This document shows, piece after piece, positions 16,013 through 25,831 of a DNA stretch of 53,871 bases (position 1 is its first letter; every line of letters begins with the position of its first letter). Position numbers and translations under genes: made by a program. The notes beneath the pieces were generated by a model. That model did no database searches. It saw only the letters and a program-made list of their open reading frames with translations, and was not told the origin of the DNA. The DNA is taken from positions 1 through 53,871 of the forward strand of contig JAHFEK010000015.1 in NCBI GenBank assembly GCA_023248495.1, in the 5' to 3' direction. Source of the DNA: Nitrospinales bacterium (GTDB lineage Bacteria > Nitrospinota_A > UBA7883 > JACRGQ01).

Positions 16013-17107
16013 CTACTCCTTGAGGGCGGCGATAATGGCGCTGATCACCTTGTCCTGATCGGATTGCGGCAGCTGGGCGTACATCGGGAGGCTCAACACT
16101 TCTTCCGACACTTTTTCAGAGACCGGGAGAGAACCCTTTGCATAGCCTAGGGGACTGAACGCCATCTGCATATGCAGCGGCACCGGATAATGCACCGCGG
16201 TGGGTATCCCCCGCATTTTCAGTTTTTCCGCCAGCGCACCACGATTTTTCACCCGGATGGTGTATTGAGCATATACGGACAGGTTGTGGGCCGGCACGCC
16301 GGGCGTCTTGACGTGCGCGGAAAGAGCGGCCGTATAATACGCCGCCCGCTCATTGCGCCGCCGGATTTCACCTTCAAAATGCTTCAGTTTGACAATCAAT
16401 ACGGCCGCTTGCAGCGTATCGAGCCTGCCGTTGATGCCGATCCATGAGTGACGGTAACGCTCTTGTTGCCCGTGGTTCAGAAGTGCGCGCAGCATTTCCG
16501 CCACGGCATCATCATTGGTGAATATGGCTCCGCCGTCACCGTAGCATCCCAGCGGTTTTGAAGGGAAGAAGGAAGTGGTCGCGAAATCGCTCAGGTTGCA
16601 GGATCGGCCTCCCTTGTAGGATGCGCCAAAGGACTGGCAAGCATCCTCCATCACCCACAGGCTATGCTTTTTTGCTATCGCGTTTATGGCGTCCATATCC
16701 GCCGCCTGACCATACAGCGATACGGGCACTATCCCTTTTGTGCGGGGCGTGATCGCCTTTTCGATAAGGGCGGGATCGATGTTGAACGTCCGGTCTTCAA
16801 TATCCACGAATACCGGCGTGGCCCCTAGCAGCGAAATGACCTCTGCCGTGGCGATGAATGTGAATGGCGTGGTGATGATTTCGTCACCCGGCCCCACCCC
16901 TTTTGCCATCAACACCAGCAACAAGGCATCCGTGCCGGAAGCGCAACCGATCGCGTGGCGCGAACCGGTAAATGCCGCCAAAGCGGTTTCAAGTTCCTTG
17001 ACTTGCGGTCCCATGATGAACTGGGCGGAGTTCATGACTTGCGCCATCGCGGCATCGATTTCCCGCCTGTATTCGTCGTACTGCTTTACGAGATCAACAA
17101 ACTGCAT
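16013..17107 (-). CDS. wbpE: DegT-family sugar aminotransferase, WbpE-like
   Basis: A 364-residue PLP enzyme. The PLP lysine is in SFFPSKPLGCYGDGGAIF. Long stretches (GPGDEIITTPFTFIATAEVISLLGATPVF, ITPRTKGIVPVSLYGQ, ACQSFGASYKGGRSCNLS) closely follow WbpE of Pseudomonas, which transaminates UDP-2-acetamido-3-keto-glucuronate to the 3-amino sugar. It would act in making a 2,3-diamino sugar for O-antigen. WbpA, WbpB and WbpD partners are not in the window, so substrate remains an inference. It is downstream of a second DegT enzyme and a WbpL-like transferase. Confidence 0.88.
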   Translation of the reverse strand: MQFVDLVKQYDEYRREIDAAMAQVMNSAQFIMGPQVKELETALAAFTGSRHAIGCASGTDALLLVLMAKGVGPGDEIITTPFTFIATAEVISLLGATPVFVDIEDRTFNIDPALIEKAITPRTKGIVPVSLYGQAADMDAINAIAKKHSLWVMEDACQSFGASYKGGRSCNLSDFATTSFFPSKPLGCYGDGGAIFTNDDAVAEMLRALLNHGQQERYRHSWIGINGRLDTLQAAVLIVKLKHFEGEIRRRNERAAYYTAALSAHVKTPGVPAHNLSVYAQYTIRVKNRGALAEKLKMRGIPTAVHYPVPLHMQMAFSPLGYAKGSLPVSEKVSEEVLSLPMYAQLPQSDQDKVISAIIAALKE

Positions 17108-17319
17108 GTAACCACTCCTTCATGACCAATTGCGCCGCGGGGGCCCGCAAGGCCCGGCCCGCGCCGATGATTTTAGGAATTAAGTATTCCACCGTAGGCG
17201 TGAATGAAGCAAGCCCTATTTTAGCGTTTCCGTACGGCATTGGATGGGGATGGTGGAGGATATTTTTAAAGCCTGGGGAGACGCGTGTTTAGTACGCCCG
17301 CGCGGCGGCCCCGGTTTTT

Positions 17320-18453
17320 TTAGAGTATCTTTTGGGCTATGCTCCGCACCGAGTCGATGACATGCGCGATTTCCGCTTCGGAGAGATTCGGATAGAGCGG
17401 GAGGGAAACAGTGGTTTCTCCGATGGCTGTGGCGTTTGGGTAATCCTCCCCGCGCATATGTAATTGCGTGCGGAAAAAGGTGAGTGAAGAGAGGGGCCGA
17501 TAGTTAACGGTGCACCCGATTCCCAACTCCGTCAGGGCAACCATAAATTTGTCCCGCGTTCGTTCGCCGGGCAGACGCACAGTGTAAAGATGCAGTGCGC
17601 TTTTGTGCCCCTGCGGCACGTGCGGAAGGGTGATGCCCAGACCGCTGAACGCGTTGTTATAGCTTTGCACTATTGCCGCGCGCCGCGCGTAATTTACGTC
17701 GATGGCCGCTAACTGCGGAATGAGCAGTGCCGCTTGAAGGTCATACATGTTTGATTTAAATCCGTATTCCTCTACATCATACGCCGACACCTTGTCGGTG
17801 AATCGTTCAATGGCCGACCGGTTAATGCCGTGATTCCGCAACAGTTTGACTTTCTGGGCGACTTTCGCGTGACGGGTGGCGACGGCGCCCCCCTCACCGC
17901 AGGTTATGTTTTTGGTCGCGTAAAAGGAGAACGCCACCGCGTCCGAAAGCGAGCCGGGCGAGAAACCGGGGCCCTCGCCTTCGATGCAATGCGCGGCGTC
18001 TTCCACCATCAGCAGATTATGCTTATCCGCGATTTCCCGGAAGCGATCCATCGGCGCCATGGTTCCATACAGATGTACGGGACAAATGCCTTTGGTGCGG
18101 GGGGTGATTTTCCGTTCGGCGCTTGCGGGATCGAGTATGCCCGTGCGCGGATCGACGTCGGCGAACACCGGCGTGGCGCCGGTAAGCATCAGCGCTTCGA
18201 TGGTGGCCACGAATGTCATGGCGGGAACGATGACCTCGTCCCCCGCGCCGATTTCCAGCGCGCGCCAGGCGAGGTACAGCGAGTGCGTGCAACTCATGGT
18301 GCCAACAGCGTGGGGAAGGCCGAGATACGACGCGTAAGCGGTCTCGAATTCCTGGGTTTTCGACCCGGTGGATATGAAAACCTGTTTGGTCGCCTCCACG
18401 AGCGATGCAACACAGGCATCGTCCAGATTATGGCGGAAGAAATCTACTTTCAT
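17320..18453 (-). CDS. DegT/DnrJ/EryC1 aminotransferase, second type
   Basis: About 377 residues. The PLP lysine lies in FSFYATKNITCGEGGAV, the ArnB/DegT form, and EDAAHCIEGE carries the cofactor acid. It differs from the WbpE-like neighbour in motif and insertions, so the two are not a recent duplication. It likely makes a 4-amino or 3-amino deoxysugar nucleotide. I chose ATG 18453 (MKVDFFRH), where homology begins; ATG 18480 is in frame with an AAGGA close by. It lies between the WbpL-like gene and wbpE on the same strand. Confidence 0.86.
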   Translation of the reverse strand: MKVDFFRHNLDDACVASLVEATKQVFISTGSKTQEFETAYASYLGLPHAVGTMSCTHSLYLAWRALEIGAGDEVIVPAMTFVATIEALMLTGATPVFADVDPRTGILDPASAERKITPRTKGICPVHLYGTMAPMDRFREIADKHNLLMVEDAAHCIEGEGPGFSPGSLSDAVAFSFYATKNITCGEGGAVATRHAKVAQKVKLLRNHGINRSAIERFTDKVSAYDVEEYGFKSNMYDLQAALLIPQLAAIDVNYARRAAIVQSYNNAFSGLGITLPHVPQGHKSALHLYTVRLPGERTRDKFMVALTELGIGCTVNYRPLSSLTFFRTQLHMRGEDYPNATAIGETTVSLPLYPNLSEAEIAHVIDSVRSIAQKIL

Positions 18454-18586
18454 ATACCTATCTGTGGTTGCGGAGGGCATGATCCTTATATCGCCTTATT
18501 ATCCCCAAAACTTAAGGGGTGTCACCGGCATCTTACACTTTTTGCGTGACCGGTTACAGTCATGAAAACGCGGAGAGCGGCTTTGT

Positions 18587-19594
18587 TTATTGTCCGAACG
18601 GTTTAATCCGTTCCACCGTGGCATAAAGAAACGCCAGCAGCAGAATCGCCGCCGCAAAGAGAGCCAGCATGTATTGTGGATGGAAAAATCCCGTAACCGC
18701 CAAAATCACCAATGCGGAATTTGCCAATAACGCATACCCGGTGACCGCCAAATGGGAATGTCCCGCTTGGTGCAGACGCTGATAGGCATGGCTTCTATGG
18801 GCCATATACCAGGTTTCGCCGGCGAGTATTCTCCGCATCAGGGTTGCGGTGGCATCAAACCAGAAAAGGCCATAGAGGGTAATGGGAACCATGAATGGAA
18901 TGCCGGGCCGGGCGTGCGAAACAAGCGCCGCCCCGGCGATAATAAAACCAAGAAAGTAACTGCCGCCATCCCCCATGAATATCTTGGCTGGCGGAAAATT
19001 CCATTTCAGGAAACCCGCCATCGATGCGGCAAGGATAAACATGAGGGTTGAAAAATGTGATACCCCGGCGGCGGCTCCCAAGGCCCCCAGCACGATAAAA
19101 ATGACGAAGGCTTCCATTGAAGCAAAGGCATCGAGGCCATCCATAAAGTTGAACAGGTTGACGGACCAGACAATGAACAATACGCAAAGCGGCCACGCAA
19201 ACAGGCCAAAGTGGATGGTCAATGGCGCGAGGGCGAGCGTTTCCTGCACGCCGTTCAGCGCGAGGAATAATGTTGCGATGATTACTTGGGCGATGAAGCG
19301 CAGGGAGTTGCGCAGATGCAGGTAATCATCGGCAACTCCCACGGTGGCCATCAGGAAAGAACAGGCCACCAGAATAAACTCGGCGCGGGCAATATGGCCG
19401 TACCCGTAAAGGACGCCGCTGGCGATTAAAGTGACTACGACGAACACCACGCCACCGCCCCGGGGGGTGGGGTTGGTGTGGGATGAACGGTTGCCCGGGA
19501 TATCGAGCAGCCCCTTTTTCAACGCGTGATCGCGAAACATGCCTGTGAATAACAGGGTAATGCAAAAAACGGCAACCACCGCCAATGCAATCAT
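18587..19594 (-). CDS. WbpL/WecA-type glycosyl-1-phosphate transferase
   Basis: A 335-residue polytopic enzyme of the MraY/WecA superfamily that puts the first sugar phosphate on undecaprenyl phosphate. Motifs are in order: VGVADDYLHLRNSLRF (Mg-binding DD), VNLFNFMDGLDAFA, KIFMGDGGSYFLG, and HRSHAYQRL near the C-terminus, which is typical of the WbpL branch. It is the probable initiating enzyme for the O-antigen or similar polymer made with the two aminotransferases downstream. Ten or eleven helices are predicted by eye. The sugar donor cannot be told from sequence. Confidence 0.9.
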   Translation of the reverse strand: MIALAVVAVFCITLLFTGMFRDHALKKGLLDIPGNRSSHTNPTPRGGGVVFVVVTLIASGVLYGYGHIARAEFILVACSFLMATVGVADDYLHLRNSLRFIAQVIIATLFLALNGVQETLALAPLTIHFGLFAWPLCVLFIVWSVNLFNFMDGLDAFASMEAFVIFIVLGALGAAAGVSHFSTLMFILAASMAGFLKWNFPPAKIFMGDGGSYFLGFIIAGAALVSHARPGIPFMVPITLYGLFWFDATATLMRRILAGETWYMAHRSHAYQRLHQAGHSHLAVTGYALLANSALVILAVTGFFHPQYMLALFAAAILLLAFLYATVERIKPFGQ

Positions 19595-19809
19595 ATTTCT
19601 CCTTATTTCAGCTCATCCAGGTTACATCATCGGCCCGCCCCCCGCGTTGTTAGGGCGGCATTAAGGGCGGTCAGTTGCGCCATTTAACGCGATTTCTTTT
19701 GCGAGTGCAAACACAACCGGCGGCGGATCGCCATCCCCCCTTCATTCCGGAATTTTCCATTCTGCCGATTCCTGGGAATTATCCCGGGAAGATGGGTTAG
19801 AATTCCGTC

Positions 19810-20442
19810 ATGTGCGCGTGGAATGACGATCAGAAGAAGGGGCTTTTTGTTCTTATTGAAGGGCTGGATGGCGCGGGGAAGAGTACGCAGGCGCGGAAGC
19901 TGGTGGATCGCCTCCGTGGCGCGGGGCGCGACGCTATTTACCTGAGGGAGCCGACGAACGGCCCGTGGGGCCAAAAAATACGCCAGATCGCCGTTCATGG
20001 GCGTGACGGTGTCACCCGCGAAGAGGAGCTTTCCTGCTTTATCAACGACCGCGAGGAAGACAGCAGGCAAAACATCATCCCGGCGCTCACGGCGGGTAAA
20101 ATCGTGGTGATGGACCGCTACATCCCCAGCAACATGGCGTATCAGGGGGCGCTGGGCTTTGACGTAAAAGTTATCGCGGAAAAGAACCGGCATTTTCCCC
20201 AGCCGGATATCATCTTTTTCCTAGACATCAAGCCGGAAGAGGGGCTTAAGCGCGTGGAAGACCGGGGCGGGGCTAACCTCGGTTTCGAGAAAATCGAATT
20301 TCTGAAAGAGGTTTACCGTATCTTCAACGGCCCCGGTTTTGAAATGATGATACGTCTCGACGCCACGCAGGGGATGGAGACGGTCGGCGATCAAATCTGG
20401 AACCGCGTATCGCCGTTACTCGGCAAGCGGGGCCTGGCTTGA
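19810..20442 (+). CDS. tmk: thymidylate kinase
   Basis: A 210-residue cytoplasmic kinase converting dTMP to dTDP. The P-loop GLDGAGKST is at 18-26, the DR motif is DRYIPSNMAYQGA, and REPT near 50 is the substrate-binding arginine segment. The LID region is short (EDRGGANLGFE). It stands alone on the plus strand between two minus-strand operons. The ATG at 19810 has no strong ribosome site. A TGGGAATTATCCCG inverted repeat lies just upstream of the start. Confidence 0.93.
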   Translation: MCAWNDDQKKGLFVLIEGLDGAGKSTQARKLVDRLRGAGRDAIYLREPTNGPWGQKIRQIAVHGRDGVTREEELSCFINDREEDSRQNIIPALTAGKIVVMDRYIPSNMAYQGALGFDVKVIAEKNRHFPQPDIIFFLDIKPEEGLKRVEDRGGANLGFEKIEFLKEVYRIFNGPGFEMMIRLDATQGMETVGDQIWNRVSPLLGKRGLA

Positions 20443-20524
20443 CTGGGTGTATGCAATGGCGGTTTGGGACGTACGCACCCGCTTACCATGCGCTGCCCGG
20501 AAAGGGGCGAACCCGGCCGATCGG

Positions 20525-22243
20525 CTATTTGGCGGGCCGCACGTATTTGGCATACGTGGGAAGCCACATCATGTCGCGGATCACTTTTTCCGGATCCACG
20601 CCGTGGGCGGTTTTTGCCACGCCGTCTTCCACGGCCCGTTTGTACACGGCCACCGCCACTTTGTGTGAAACCTCGAAAATATCCTGCACCGGGGGGTAGA
20701 CAATCCGCGCCGCCAGCCGTTCTTCCGTTACGCAAGAGGCCAAGGCGTGGGCTGCGGCGGTCATCATGCCATCGGTGATTTTCCGCGCTTTCGCCACCAA
20801 GGTGCCCAAGCCGAGTCCGGGGAAGATGAAGGCGTTATTCCCTTGGCCCACTTCCATGTCCCGTCCGTTCACCGAGACCGAGCCAAAGGGGGAGCCGGAC
20901 GCGACGATGGCCCTGCCATTGGTCTGTTGCAGAACCTTGCGCGGGTCGGTTTCCGATTTCGACGTGGGGTTCGAGAGGGTAAAGATGAGCGGTTCGGGAT
21001 CGTTGGCCATCATCAGATTGACGATTCCTTCGTTGAAGGCGCCGGTCTGCCCGGAAACGCCGATGAGGACGTTGATCCGGCCATGGCAGATAGTTTCGGC
21101 CATCGTCAGTTCATGCACGTTGTCGCGTATCCAGCTTCCGGTGATCCGTTCCGGCTTGGCGAATTCCTTTTTATATTCTTCCAGCCCTTCGCGGTCCGCG
21201 GTGACAAGGCCGGCGCTATCCACCATAAACACATGGTCGCAGGCATCCTCGTGGCTGAGTCCGGCGTTTTTCAGGCCATCGCGTATTTGCCGCGCGATGC
21301 CGCCACCTGCGGCTCCCGCGCCGTAAATCAGGTAGTGATGGTCTTGCAGCTTTTTTCTTTTTATCTTCATCGCGCCGAGGATGCCCCCCAGCACCACCGC
21401 GCCGGTTCCCTGCACGTCGTCGTTGAAGGAAGGAAGGGCGTCGCGGTACTTGTCCATATTGGTAAAGGCGTTCTGCTTGGCGAAATCTTCCCATTGGAGC
21501 ACGGCGTTGGGAAAATGTTTTTTTACCTGTTCCACGAAGTTATCGATGAAGCCGGCGTATTCGTTGCCGGTAAGACGCCAGTGGCGGCGGCCCAGATAGA
21601 GCGGGTCGGCCAGGAGCGCGCGGTTGTCGGTTCCGACATCGAGGGTGATCGGCAGGCAGGCCGAGGGGTGAATGCCGGCCGCCACGGTATAGAGCGAAAG
21701 TTTGCCGATGGGGATTGCCATACCGCCGACCCCTTGGTCGCCAATGCCGAGTATTGCCTGACTGTCGGTGACGACAATGATTTCGACATCCTCGGAGGGA
21801 AGATGTTTGGCCATTTCCTCCATATTGAACACATTGTCCGGGGTGACAAAGAGACCGCGGGCGTTGCGGTAGATATGCCCGTGTTTTTCCACCGCTTCGC
21901 CGACGGTCGGGGTGTAGATGATGGGCATCATTTCTCGGATGTTCTGGCGCAGCATTGCGTAGAAGAGCGTTTCATTGCGATCCTGCAGCGAGCGTAAGTA
22001 AATGTACTTCGAGATGCTGCTGGAGCAGGCGTTGTAACTTTCCATGGTGCGGGTGAGCTGTTCCCCCAAAGTGGAGATATGCGGCGGCAGCAGGCCGGCA
22101 AGGCCGAAATCCTCCTGTTCGCGCAGGGAAAAGGAAGTGCCTTTATTCAGCAGGGGGTTATGAATGATGTCCTGTCCATATTTATCCACTTCCATCGTGT
22201 ACTCGCCATGCGCGTCCAGCCGGGGCTTGTAGGTGATGCTCAT
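20525..22243 (-). CDS. maeA: NAD-type malic enzyme (malate dehydrogenase, decarboxylating)
   Basis: A 572-residue enzyme of the large-form malic family, oxidising malate to pyruvate plus CO2. MMPIIYTPTVGEA, VVTDSQAILGIGDQGVGGMAIPIGKLSLY, SFNDDVQGTGAVVLGG, IYGAGAAGGGIA (nucleotide fold) and LSNPTSKSE with CNNAFIFPG-like QGNNAFIFPG are all present. Length and motifs fit SfcA/MaeA rather than the short MaeB fused to phosphotransacetylase. AAGGGA before the ATG fixes the start. NAD versus NADP use is inferred from family only. It supplies pyruvate from the C4 pool. Confidence 0.95.
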   Translation of the reverse strand: MSITYKPRLDAHGEYTMEVDKYGQDIIHNPLLNKGTSFSLREQEDFGLAGLLPPHISTLGEQLTRTMESYNACSSSISKYIYLRSLQDRNETLFYAMLRQNIREMMPIIYTPTVGEAVEKHGHIYRNARGLFVTPDNVFNMEEMAKHLPSEDVEIIVVTDSQAILGIGDQGVGGMAIPIGKLSLYTVAAGIHPSACLPITLDVGTDNRALLADPLYLGRRHWRLTGNEYAGFIDNFVEQVKKHFPNAVLQWEDFAKQNAFTNMDKYRDALPSFNDDVQGTGAVVLGGILGAMKIKRKKLQDHHYLIYGAGAAGGGIARQIRDGLKNAGLSHEDACDHVFMVDSAGLVTADREGLEEYKKEFAKPERITGSWIRDNVHELTMAETICHGRINVLIGVSGQTGAFNEGIVNLMMANDPEPLIFTLSNPTSKSETDPRKVLQQTNGRAIVASGSPFGSVSVNGRDMEVGQGNNAFIFPGLGLGTLVAKARKITDGMMTAAAHALASCVTEERLAARIVYPPVQDIFEVSHKVAVAVYKRAVEDGVAKTAHGVDPEKVIRDMMWLPTYAKYVRPAK

Positions 22244-22264
22244 AGGTTATCCCTTCAAATGCGG

Positions 22265-22639
22265 TTATTTGTTACGGGGAAGTTCCGGGGCGCGGGGTAG
22301 ACCGGGGGAACGAGGTTGTTCCACAACCGCTTGTGACGGTTGGCGCGGCTTGCGTACCTCGCCCGGAGCGGAATGATCGTCGTTGAACTGATGCGTGACG
22401 GTCGATGGTTTTTGCGGCGTGATCTGAACGGTATTTTTAGCTGGCGCGGCTTTGTTGCCGGTTGGGGTGGCAGCGCCGCTTGCGTGTATCTTGCCGTCTT
22501 TATTGTCTTGGGGGGTGGCGGTGCCGCAGACATGGGTTTCGGTCTGGGCGCCGCTTATGTTGGTCTGTTTCTTCTCCGCGTACGCGGTGTGGGAGGCGGC
22601 GAACATGAGCGCGATGAAAAGCGGAAACAGCTTATTCAT
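22265..22639 (-). CDS. secreted low-complexity protein, unknown
   Basis: A 124-residue protein with a signal peptide (MNKLFPLFIALMFAASHTAYA) and a mature part rich in Thr, Pro, Lys and Gln with no clear fold. It overlaps the cheA stop codon by four bases (ATGA), so it is translated with cheA. A single Cys occurs in HVCGTA. No family is recognised. The tight coupling to a chemotaxis kinase is its only functional hint. Confidence 0.6.
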   Translation of the reverse strand: MNKLFPLFIALMFAASHTAYAEKKQTNISGAQTETHVCGTATPQDNKDGKIHASGAATPTGNKAAPAKNTVQITPQKPSTVTHQFNDDHSAPGEVRKPRQPSQAVVEQPRSPGLPRAPELPRNK

Positions 22640-25600
22640 ATTTTTCCCATTTCAGTGAGGGTTGGTAGTTGTTGGCGCTGCCGCTTGCCGGCCTCGTCGA
22701 TAATCTGTCCCGCATCGAGGATCAAAGCCACGCGGCCGTCTCCCATGATGGTGGCGCCGGAAATGCCGGGCGCGTCCTTCAGTATCTCGCCCAGGTTTTT
22801 GATGACCACTTGCTGTTGCCGCTTGAGGTCGCTTACCACGAGGCCAAGGCGTTTTTCCGCCAGGCCCACCACCACGATGAAAACGAAGTTTCTCCGCGCG
22901 CGGCCCGTTCCTTTAAAGGCGCTTGCCGCCGGTTCCCCCTCCGTCGGCATCGCTGGAGGCGCTTTGCGCAACGGCTTGCGATCCAACATAAACAGCTCAT
23001 CCAGCCGTGCCAGCGGCAATACCGTGTCCCGCAGGGTAATCATCTCGCGTCCGTTAACCACCCGGATATCTTCCTTGGCGATACGGAGCGATTCCGCCAC
23101 CGAGGAGAGGGGGATGGCGAAGGTCTCTTCCCGCACCCCGACGATGAGCGTCGGGACGATGGCGAGCGTCAGAGGCAACCGGAGCCGGATGACGCAGCCC
23201 TTGCCCTTTTCCGAGAAGACGTCGATGAGTCCCTTAAGTTTGATGATGTTCTTTTTTACCACGTCCATTCCCACCCCGCGTCCGGATACCATTGTGGGGG
23301 TATCGGCGGTGCTGAATCCCGGCTCGAAGACGAATTGGAGAATCTCTTTTTCGTTGGGGACGGGGTCGGCCGGATTCAGAAGGCCCTTTTCCACCGCCCG
23401 TTCCCGTATTTTATCGATGTTCATGCCGCGGCCATCGTCCGACACTTCGATGATTATGGTGTCGCCCTCGTGATAGGCCTTCAGCGTTATCTGGCCGGTT
23501 TCCGGTTTATTCGCGGCGCGGCGTTCGTTGGGGAGCTCAACGCCGTGGTCAATGGCGTTGCGTATCAGGTGAATCAGCGGGTCACCCACCTCTTCGATGA
23601 TGGTTTTGTCCAGTTCCGTTTCTTCGCCGACGATGGTCAGGTTTACGTTTTTCCCCAGCGATTTCGAGAGATCGCGCACTATGCGGGGGAATTTGTTAAA
23701 GGCGTTGCCGATCGGCACCATTCGGATCGACATCACCATATCCTGTACTTCGTTTATGTGGCGCTGGAAAAGCTGGTTGGTGTGGGCCAGTTGAACGCCG
23801 ATGGCGTTTGTCGGCAGGATTTTACGTATTTCGGCGCTTAATTGCTCCAGCCGCGTGCGGTCGATCACCAACTCGCCGATGAGGTTCAGCAGTTTGTCCA
23901 GCCGTTCGATGTCGACACGGATGGTGTTGACCGCCTTTTCCTTGATCTTTTTTTCAGCCTCATCGGTGGAAAGATTGTTCCCGGGTCTTTCGCTTTGCCA
24001 CCGCTCCTGCCGGATTGGCTCATCAGCTGGGGTTGTGGAAGGTTTTTTCAAAACGCGGCGGTCATCCCCTTCAGGAAGAGCAGGGCGCTTTGCGCTAAAT
24101 TCCATCACCGGCGGAGTGGAAACCGGCTTGGCCGCCCGGCTGGTCGTGACGCTTTCAGGTATCAGCTCTTTGCTCAACACACTGTGCAGGTCTATTTGCA
24201 TAAAGCTGGGGAGCATGGTGAATCGCGAGCTTAACCGCTCTCTTGAAAGATTTGTGGCGAGGAGGAAGTGGAAGCCGATGCCTACTTTGCCGGGTTCGTA
24301 ATAGAAAATTTCAGGCACCCCGTCGATGAGCGGGATGCTCACCAGTATATCGCCGCTTTTTTCTATAATAGGGACGATGGAGAGCGGCTCGTATCCCGAA
24401 TTCAAGGCATCTTCGCCGAAGCGAATGACGATTTGGTAGATGGAACGCCCTTTGTGGTACTCCTCGGCGATCAACGACTGTTCGGCGGCGCTTAGTTGCG
24501 CTATGACGTCGGGAGATAATGACGAGAGGGCGAGCACTTTCCGCAATTCTTCAGGACTCCATTTTGCTTTCCCCACCAAGGCGTCCAGCATCTTTAAGTT
24601 GTCACTCACCGCCACGCCGCTTTCTTTGCGCAGCTCGAGCTCGTCCAGGAGACGCCGCAGTTTTTCCGTGCTTACAGCGATCGTTTCAAAGAGTTCGGTT
24701 CCGGCGATGATCCGCTGATTGTGGATTTGGCCGAAAATGCCCTCAAGCTTGCCGGTTAGCAGCGCGATTTTATTAAAGCCGAAGAGGGCCGCTTTTCCTT
24801 TGCAGGAGCGAAAGGCGTCGTGAATTTCCGCGGCGATATGGGCATTCCCCGGATCCCGTTCCAGTTCCAGCATGGCGAGATCGATCTGGTTAAACTGTTC
24901 GGTGGCCGACTTGATGAACTCCTGAATCAGCGTTTCGTCCAACTGAGCCAGAACTTCATTAAGGGGCCGTTGTTCCGGTATCTCCGGTTCCGGTTCCACG
25001 GCGACGGCGGCCGGTGTTGCCGTCCACCCTTCTTTTAGTATCGTCACGGGATCCAGAAAAATCTCACGGACACTGGCGGGAGGGAGGTCGGATCCGAAAA
25101 TGAAGCGGCAATTCACGGTTCCACTGGCGGCGGGAATATGTTCCAACGGTGGCAGCGAGGCAATGAGCATTCCCGCCTGTTCGATGCCGCGAAATACCGG
25201 CAGCCGCTGAATTTTCTCAAGGGGTGTCCCGCCGGTGAACTCTTTGCTCAGCTCGTAAATCCAAAGTCCGGCGGTTACGGCATCTTCCAGCATGACAAGG
25301 TCTTTTTCCTCCACCAAGGAGGCGTCGCCGGAAAGTCCCAAATCCGCCGGATTGATTTTTTTCTTTTTCTTTGTCTGGCCCTTTTTGGAGGTTGAAGCTT
25401 GAGCGGTTTTTGCCTCGGCCAGCGCCCTGCCCATGAGTTCCAGCGGGGCGTCGATTGACACCCCTTCCTCGGCGCCGTTTTTCCGCACCGCGGCGATCAG
25501 CTTTGCCAATGTATCCGCCGCGTTGAAAAGTGCTTCAATGATTGCGGGAGTTATCGGCATTTGTCCGTGGCGGATTTCACCAAAGATGTCTTCCATCCGA

Positions 25601-25815
25601 TGGCACAGCCGTTCGATTTTCTCAAGCTCCATCATTCCCGCCAACCCTTTTACGGTATGGGCCGCGCGGAAAAGCGAATCTATTTTTTCCTTGTTTGGCG
25701 CGCCAGCGGCGGAACTCTGTTCGATATTGAGCAGGCAGGTGTTGAGTGTTTGTAGATGTTCTTCGGCTTCTTCGACGAACTCGTTAATGAATCCGGAAAA
25801 ATCAGGTGCATCCAT
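22636..25815 (-). CDS. cheA: CheA-type histidine kinase with duplicated N-terminal modules
   Basis: About 1059 residues, much longer than a usual 650-700 residue CheA. From ATG 25815 (GAGG 8 bases before; the open frame continues 57 codons upstream without homology) the order is: Hpt/P1 with phospho-His 53 (RAAHTVKGLAG); a P2-like domain at about 165-260; a second Hpt-like domain near 280-395 in which Arg 336 replaces the histidine (AFRSCKGKAALFG); a second P2-like domain at about 435-545; P3 dimerisation (VDIERLDKLLNLIGELVIDRTRL); the ATPase with N box (LIRNAIDHGVELP) and G box (GRGVGMDVV); and CheW-like P5. No cheW, cheY or receptor gene is adjacent. It follows an ABC ATPase gene by 16 bases. 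Confidence 0.92.
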   Translation of the reverse strand: MDAPDFSGFINEFVEEAEEHLQTLNTCLLNIEQSSAAGAPNKEKIDSLFRAAHTVKGLAGMMELEKIERLCHRMEDIFGEIRHGQMPITPAIIEALFNAADTLAKLIAAVRKNGAEEGVSIDAPLELMGRALAEAKTAQASTSKKGQTKKKKKINPADLGLSGDASLVEEKDLVMLEDAVTAGLWIYELSKEFTGGTPLEKIQRLPVFRGIEQAGMLIASLPPLEHIPAASGTVNCRFIFGSDLPPASVREIFLDPVTILKEGWTATPAAVAVEPEPEIPEQRPLNEVLAQLDETLIQEFIKSATEQFNQIDLAMLELERDPGNAHIAAEIHDAFRSCKGKAALFGFNKIALLTGKLEGIFGQIHNQRIIAGTELFETIAVSTEKLRRLLDELELRKESGVAVSDNLKMLDALVGKAKWSPEELRKVLALSSLSPDVIAQLSAAEQSLIAEEYHKGRSIYQIVIRFGEDALNSGYEPLSIVPIIEKSGDILVSIPLIDGVPEIFYYEPGKVGIGFHFLLATNLSRERLSSRFTMLPSFMQIDLHSVLSKELIPESVTTSRAAKPVSTPPVMEFSAKRPALPEGDDRRVLKKPSTTPADEPIRQERWQSERPGNNLSTDEAEKKIKEKAVNTIRVDIERLDKLLNLIGELVIDRTRLEQLSAEIRKILPTNAIGVQLAHTNQLFQRHINEVQDMVMSIRMVPIGNAFNKFPRIVRDLSKSLGKNVNLTIVGEETELDKTIIEEVGDPLIHLIRNAIDHGVELPNERRAANKPETGQITLKAYHEGDTIIIEVSDDGRGMNIDKIRERAVEKGLLNPADPVPNEKEILQFVFEPGFSTADTPTMVSGRGVGMDVVKKNIIKLKGLIDVFSEKGKGCVIRLRLPLTLAIVPTLIVGVREETFAIPLSSVAESLRIAKEDIRVVNGREMITLRDTVLPLARLDELFMLDRKPLRKAPPAMPTEGEPAASAFKGTGRARRNFVFIVVVGLAEKRLGLVVSDLKRQQQVVIKNLGEILKDAPGISGATIMGDGRVALILDAGQIIDEAGKRQRQQLPTLTEMGKI

Positions 25816-25831
25816 CACCATAACCTCAACA

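Noticed and set aside
20747-21997. 416-codon frame opposite malic enzyme
   Set aside because: Shadow of maeA, which has full-length family motifs.
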